In this document: piece after piece, positions 45,043 to 48,708 of the stretch | How the letters are laid out: each line of letters opens with the position of its first letter | Position numbering within the stretch: the first letter of the stretch is position 1 | Source: a virus | Strand: one strand, 5' to 3' | DNA: 48,708 nucleotides | IMG/VR virus record: IMGVR_UViG_3300027741_000102 | Span: 1-48,708 of that record | Translations under genes and position numbers: made by a program | Notes under the pieces: model-generated | The model's database searches: none | What the model saw: only the letters and a program-made list of their open reading frames with translations | Told to the model about the DNA's origin: nothing

Positions 45043-46290
45043 ATGCCTCAATTTTCTGATGACCTATTTCTAGGCCCCGCCCAAACCTACATAGGTACGG
45101 GTCTGCGCAATTACTCCACCACCGCAATTGGCGGCACTGGTGGCTCATCCTCTTCAACCTTGACAATCACTTCTGTGGGCTTTGGTGCTCCAATCGTGGT
45201 TGGTATGTTTGTTGATGGAACAAGTGTTACTGATGGCACCTACATCACTGCCTTTGGCACTGGTACTGGTGGCGCTGGCACTTACACGCTGAACCAAGCA
45301 ATTAACATTGCAAACGGTACTGCGTTGACTTTGCATGACTTGGAGCCTTTCGATAATCCCGCCCCAATGAGCCTTGGTGTTGGCCCCTTGGGTCGCATCT
45401 ATGTGTGGGACATGGTTCCTCAAGCCGCCGCGGCAAACAACATCGCCGCGTCACAAACTCCTGCCGCCGCTGGTGCTTTGACGCTGACTGCTGGCACTTC
45501 TGTGAAGTCAGTCACTACCGCCGGTGGTGTTTCTGCTTTGGCTCTTGATATGCCTCGCGGCGTCAGCGTGACAACTGCAACTGCCGCTGCCTCAACTTTG
45601 TCTAGTGTTGTTATTGCTGGCACTGGTGGTCAAATCACCTTCACCTCGCAAGCAGGTTTGGTAACTGGTCAGCGCCTGACTATCTCTGGCACTTTGGGTG
45701 GCACAGGCACTATCACTGGTTACACCAACCCAACAACCTACATCCTGACCGCTGTAACAGCAACCTCTGCGACCCTGACCACTACAGCAGGCGCGGCAGT
45801 TGTTACCACCGCAGGTACACCGACCGGATTGACCTACACCTTGGGCGTGGCTCCTGTGACTGTTACCGTGTCTGGTTTTGACGTTTACGGTCAAGCGATG
45901 AGCGAAGCAATCACTTCCAGCGCCGCTGTAAGCACTGCTGTGAATGGTTTGAAAGCCTTCTACCTCATCACTTCTGTGAGCGTGAGTGGCGCTACTGGTA
46001 CTGCTCTGACTGTTGGCACAACCAACGTGTTGGGTATTCCGGTTCGCGTAGCCAACGTGGCTTATGTGGCAAGCGTCAAGAGTAACAACACACTGGCGGA
46101 TGACGCTGGGACGTTTGTCGCCGCTGACACTGCAACTGCTACGACCACCACTGGTGATGTTCGCGGTACATACACCCCTGCTACTGCGTCGAATGGCATT
46201 ATTCGTACAGTGATGAGCATCCTGCTGCCGGCAATTGCAGTTGGTCCGAATGCTACCCGCGTTGGCGCCCTCGGCGTCACCCAAGCCTAA
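45043..46290 (+). CDS. Thr/Ala/Gly-rich virion structural protein
   Basis: 415 residues with AAGGAGAAG upstream. Starts PQFSDDLFLGPAQTYIGTG, then Ser/Thr/Gly/Val-rich beta repeats (SSTLTITSVGFGAPIVVGMF; GTGTGGAGTYTLNQAINIAN; TFTSQAGLVTGQRLTISGTL). The domain with VxxGMFVxGxxVxxGTYI and a Gly-Gly-Ala-Gly-Thr-Tyr turn is a common mobile beta domain of phage structural proteins. The C-terminal part, TVSGFDVYGQAMSEAITSSA, resembles a decoration-protein fold. Likely a head or capsid-surface protein. Confidence 0.65.
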   Translation: MPQFSDDLFLGPAQTYIGTGLRNYSTTAIGGTGGSSSSTLTITSVGFGAPIVVGMFVDGTSVTDGTYITAFGTGTGGAGTYTLNQAINIANGTALTLHDLEPFDNPAPMSLGVGPLGRIYVWDMVPQAAAANNIAASQTPAAAGALTLTAGTSVKSVTTAGGVSALALDMPRGVSVTTATAAASTLSSVVIAGTGGQITFTSQAGLVTGQRLTISGTLGGTGTITGYTNPTTYILTAVTATSATLTTTAGAAVVTTAGTPTGLTYTLGVAPVTVTVSGFDVYGQAMSEAITSSAAVSTAVNGLKAFYLITSVSVSGATGTALTVGTTNVLGIPVRVANVAYVASVKSNNTLADDAGTFVAADTATATTTTGDVRGTYTPATASNGIIRTVMSILLPAIAVGPNATRVGALGVTQA

Positions 46291-46302
46291 TAGGAGGCAG
46301 TA

Positions 46303-47553
46303 ATGGGACAGTTCAAACCGATGGTCAAGATGATGACCACTGAGCCGACCGTTGAGTTGAAGCTCAAGAAGGGTGGTCATGCCACGATGCCGAAGGCCAA
46401 GGATGGCCATAAGGCTGGCAAGAAGATGATGGACGGTGGTGTTCTGGGCGCTTTGGCTCGTACCCCTGCTCTGATTGGTCGTCCTGCTGTCAATGCTGTT
46501 GTCCGCGCTCCGGGCAAGCCGTCGATGGGTGCCCGCCGCAAGGCAATGATGATGGGCCTCAAGGAAGGCGGTGAGACCAGCAAAGAGCACATGGCAGAAA
46601 TGCGCATGATGAAGAAGACCGAGAAAGAGCTGAAGCAGCACGAGTCGATGCCGGCCTCGAAGGCTCACAAGGGTCTGAAGAAGGGCGGTGCTTGTGCCCC
46701 AAAAATGAAGGCTGGCGGCGATTGTTACGCTACTGGCGGCGTTGCCATGGGCCAAGGCGGCTACAAGAAGGGCGGCAAGGTCAAGATGGCCGAAGGCGGT
46801 CTCTCAAAGAGCGGCATCATCAACACCGAAGGTCAAGGCGGTGAGTATCGCAATACCAAGATGCACACTGCTGAGTACACCGGCAAGACCAGCGGCAAGA
46901 CCGGCGAAGTCAAGAAGGGCAACGCCGGTGGTTATAAGAAGGGCGGCCGTTGCTACGCCAAGGGTGGTGGTGTTGAGGGTAATGTCTCGACCACTCCTCC
47001 GGGCAAGACCAACACCAAGACTGGTGGCGTCAAGCTAGGCAATGCAGGCGGTTACAAAAAGGGTGGCCGCACCAAGAAGATGGCTGATGGTGGCCCGACG
47101 GACCGTGAGCGTGAACTTGCTACGGAACTTATGGGTCCGGGGTATATGAGCGATGAAGAACGTCGTCATTTTGAAAACCTCATGAAAGGGCGCAATCTGC
47201 CCGGGCCTTCGATGATGGAAGACTTCATGAAAGGTCGTGAGCCGCGCAAGCTGCCCGGTGGTCCGATGAAGGGTGGCGTTACGGAAGTTGAGCGCCAAAT
47301 CATTCGCAAGGCTTCGCCGAACCGCAAAGAAGTCATTGGCTACAAGAAGGGCGGTTCCTCAAAAAAAGCTGTTGACGGTGGGATGATGGGCAATCCTTCC
47401 GTCAAAGGCGGCGCCCAAAAGTACGCTACTGGAGGCTCGGTGAATGATTCGGGTCGTCCGGAGAAAATGCCGCAAGGTAGCAAGCGGCCTCCGACGCCTG
47501 TGTCAATTAACCAGTTGTCTGGCACCTATAAAAAGGGTGGTCGCGTTAAGTAA
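46303..47553 (+). CDS. Lys/Gly-repeat protein of the head module
   Basis: 416 residues, strongly basic, with TAGGAGGCAG upstream. At least five repeats follow the pattern (G)GYKKGGxxKxMA(D/E)GG: GGYKKGGKVKMAEGG, GGYKKGGRCYAKGG, GGYKKGGRTKKMADGG, IGYKKGGSSKKAVDGG and a terminal TYKKGGRVK. Low complexity, probably disordered, with Met-rich N-terminal helices. The same motif occurs in proteins at 36362, 137 and 48371. It may bind DNA or interact with another virion protein through the repeats; there is no proven role. Confidence 0.65.
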   Translation: MGQFKPMVKMMTTEPTVELKLKKGGHATMPKAKDGHKAGKKMMDGGVLGALARTPALIGRPAVNAVVRAPGKPSMGARRKAMMMGLKEGGETSKEHMAEMRMMKKTEKELKQHESMPASKAHKGLKKGGACAPKMKAGGDCYATGGVAMGQGGYKKGGKVKMAEGGLSKSGIINTEGQGGEYRNTKMHTAEYTGKTSGKTGEVKKGNAGGYKKGGRCYAKGGGVEGNVSTTPPGKTNTKTGGVKLGNAGGYKKGGRTKKMADGGPTDRERELATELMGPGYMSDEERRHFENLMKGRNLPGPSMMEDFMKGREPRKLPGGPMKGGVTEVERQIIRKASPNRKEVIGYKKGGSSKKAVDGGMMGNPSVKGGAQKYATGGSVNDSGRPEKMPQGSKRPPTPVSINQLSGTYKKGGRVK

Positions 47554-47558
47554 TGGGT

Positions 47559-47583
47559 GAGGGGCTTCGGCCCCTCCCTCTTT
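47559..47583 (+). terminator. UUCG-loop hairpin after the Lys/Gly-repeat gene
   Basis: GAGGGGC (47559-47565), TTCG, GCCCCTC (47570-47576), then CCTCTTT. Seven-bp perfect stem with a short T-run, so a weak terminator or transcript stabiliser. The next ribosome binding site (AGGAG) follows directly. Confidence 0.6.
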
Positions 47584-47594
47584 AGGAGATTTAG

Positions 47595-48368
47595 ATGGGA
47601 ACTTACTCTTCCGCCACTCGTCAGGGCGCTTATGAACCGTTTGATTTGCAAGTAAGCCGTGGACAAGTTGACGGGCACACACCGGTATTTGTGTCTGGTT
47701 TTAATGCAACTGTTGGCACTTCATATGAAACTGTATGGAGTGAGAGTACGGTTTATGCGTACCCAGCAAGCGCGGTTGCAATAAAAGTTTCGAGTTCAGA
47801 CACAAACGATACTGCGGCTGGAACTGGTGCAAGAACTGTCACTGTTTACGGTCTTGATGGCAGTTACAACCAAATCAATGAAACAGTTTCATTGAATGGC
47901 CAGACCGCTGTTACTACTACTGCTACTTTTTTGCGTGTATTGCATTTAATGGTCAATACAGCGGGTTCTGGCGGTGCGGCGGCTGGGAATATTTACGCGG
48001 GGGTTGGGGCGGTAACGACAGGAAAACCTGCTACTGTATATGGTGTTTATACCGCTGATGGCGGCGCAACGGCTTGTATTTACACCGTTCCTGCTGGATA
48101 TACGGGTTACATTTTTGATTTTCTCTGTTCTTCCGGTGTTACTACCGCTAATGCATATACAAACATTGGTTTGTACAGTAGGCCGTTGGGCGGGGTTTTT
48201 GACAACACAATTCAAGGCAGATGCGCAAACGGCGGTTCTTTTGCCATCCCGTTGAATTACCCGGTAGGTTTTACGGAAAAAACAGACATCGAAGTCCGGG
48301 CAAGCGCCACAACATCATCCAATGTAACGGCAAACTTCAGCATTGTTATCATCAAGAATCCTGACTGA
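47595..48368 (+). CDS. Virion structural protein (full-length copy of window-start fragment)
   Basis: 257 residues with TTAGGAGAT upstream. SRGQVDGHTPVFVSGFNATV, VWSESTVYAYPASAVAIKVS, then GTGARTVTVYGLDGSYNQIN and ETVSLNGQTAVTTTATFLRV. Beta-rich with Thr/Gly/Ala; the RTVTVYGLDxxYNxxxETVxLNG pattern is a known structural module of phage head or tail decoration proteins. Its final 42 codons are repeated at 1-134. It is followed by a short spacer of 2 bases and the DUF6321-like gene, at both ends of the window. Confidence 0.7.
   Translation: MGTYSSATRQGAYEPFDLQVSRGQVDGHTPVFVSGFNATVGTSYETVWSESTVYAYPASAVAIKVSSSDTNDTAAGTGARTVTVYGLDGSYNQINETVSLNGQTAVTTTATFLRVLHLMVNTAGSGGAAAGNIYAGVGAVTTGKPATVYGVYTADGGATACIYTVPAGYTGYIFDFLCSSGVTTANAYTNIGLYSRPLGGVFDNTIQGRCANGGSFAIPLNYPVGFTEKTDIEVRASATTSSNVTANFSIVIIKNPD
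48235..48358 (+). repeat. Direct repeat shared by the two ends of the window (copy 2)
   Basis: Identical to bases 1-124 (offset 48,234). Beyond it the gene continues as at the window start but with substitutions, mostly synonymous-looking, and an insertion of about 45 codons in the following gene. Confidence 0.9.
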
Positions 48369-48370
48369 TC

Positions 48371-48708
48371 ATGCCAAGCAAATCACCTTCCCAACACCGT
48401 TTGATGGCGGCAGTCGCACATAACCCTGCGTTTGCCAAAAAAGTTGGCATCCCTACAAAAGTTGGCAAAGAATTTAACGAGGCTGACAAGGGCAAAAAAT
48501 TTAAAGGAGGCGGCTTGTATGACAATATCAATGCCAAGCAAGAAAGAATAGCTGAAGGTTCTGGTGAGCGCATGCGTAAGCCGGGAAGCAAAGGCGCTCC
48601 AACTGCTGCTGATTTTAAAGAATCGGCCAAAACGGCCAAAATGAAAGAAGGCGGCCCAAGCCTAGCAGTTGGACGCGGAGAAAAGCTGTCTGTGGAAAAG
48701 GGTGCTGG
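48371..48708 (+). CDS. Small basic phage protein, DUF6321-like (truncated by window end)
   Basis: 112 codons of an open frame cut by the window end. MPSKSPSQHRLMAAVAHNPA, FAKKVGIPTKVGKEFNEADK is clearly homologous to the protein at 137-511; then KFKGGGLYDNINAKQERIAE and a stretch to TAKMKEGG are an insertion of about 45 residues absent there, and GGPSLAVGRGEKL resumes the alignment. DNA identity is much lower than in the preceding 124 bases. It is a strain variant or paralogue of the first gene; the C-terminal DUF6321-like part is beyond the window. Confidence 0.75.
   Translation, partial: MPSKSPSQHRLMAAVAHNPAFAKKVGIPTKVGKEFNEADKGKKFKGGGLYDNINAKQERIAEGSGERMRKPGSKGAPTAADFKESAKTAKMKEGGPSLAVGRGEKLSVEKGA

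Noticed and set aside
45592-46755. 387-codon open frame on the minus strand
   Set aside because: It lies wholly antisense to two rightward genes with good ribosome binding sites; the open frame follows from Thr/Ala/Gly-rich codon use on the plus strand and its protein is His/Ser/Arg-rich without any motif.

Overview
The window is almost entirely one tailed-phage genome of about 48 kb. It carries large and small terminase, a portal, a scaffold-like protein, a major capsid protein, head-tail adaptors, a beta-propeller-type tail nozzle, tail fibres, long internal virion proteins and a lysis cassette. There is no tape measure, sheath or tail-tube gene, which points to a short-tailed (podovirus-like) particle. 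A signal-anchor endolysin followed by an Rz/Rz1 spanin pair implies a Gram-negative host. Gene content (YdaS-type regulator, RusA, YbcO/DUF1364-type nuclease) fits a proteobacterial host, but the species cannot be named. No integrase, DNA polymerase, primase, helicase or RNA polymerase was recognised, so replication probably relies on the host.

Layout. 1-5990: end of the head/virion gene string, adaptor, zinc-ribbon protein, two repeat-rich tail fibres and a small fibre-associated protein. 6000-8687: a 2OG-Fe(II) oxygenase-like protein, small conserved proteins and the lysis cassette. 8687-21696: adaptor, nozzle, and a run of large internal/ejected virion proteins ending with a peptidoglycan hydrolase. 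21693-24917: leftward early genes (RecB/Cas4-like nuclease, MazG-like protein, zinc-finger protein, SSB-like protein with an acidic tail). 24918-25022: a strikingly symmetric divergent promoter/operator. 25023-27222: rightward early genes (YdaS-like regulator, RusA, YbcO-like nuclease, PD-(D/E)XK-like protein). 27234-27434: an acidic leftward gene. 27512-27919: a promoter followed by about 370 nt with no gene but many long complementary segments, a candidate structured RNA. 27920-34253: small accessory genes, a leftward HTH-metallophosphoesterase, a C5 DNA methyltransferase, a tRNA(CAU), and three related promoter elements. 34331-48708: packaging and head module, including an ADP-ribosyltransferase-like virion protein and a GroES-like co-chaperonin next to scaffold and capsid genes.

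The first 124 bases recur exactly at 48235-48358 and the following gene then continues in a diverged form, so the window behaves like a circular (permuted or terminally redundant) genome of about 48,234 bp whose two ends come from slightly different variants; a true tandem duplication is the alternative.

Most promising for follow-up are: the candidate structured RNA at 27547-27900 with mutually exclusive long helices; the twin promoter elements at 29593 and 32773, whose internal palindrome shows compensatory changes; the mirror-symmetric divergent promoter at 24942-25006; and the virion-associated ART-like protein. All functional calls rest on reading motifs by eye, without database searches.
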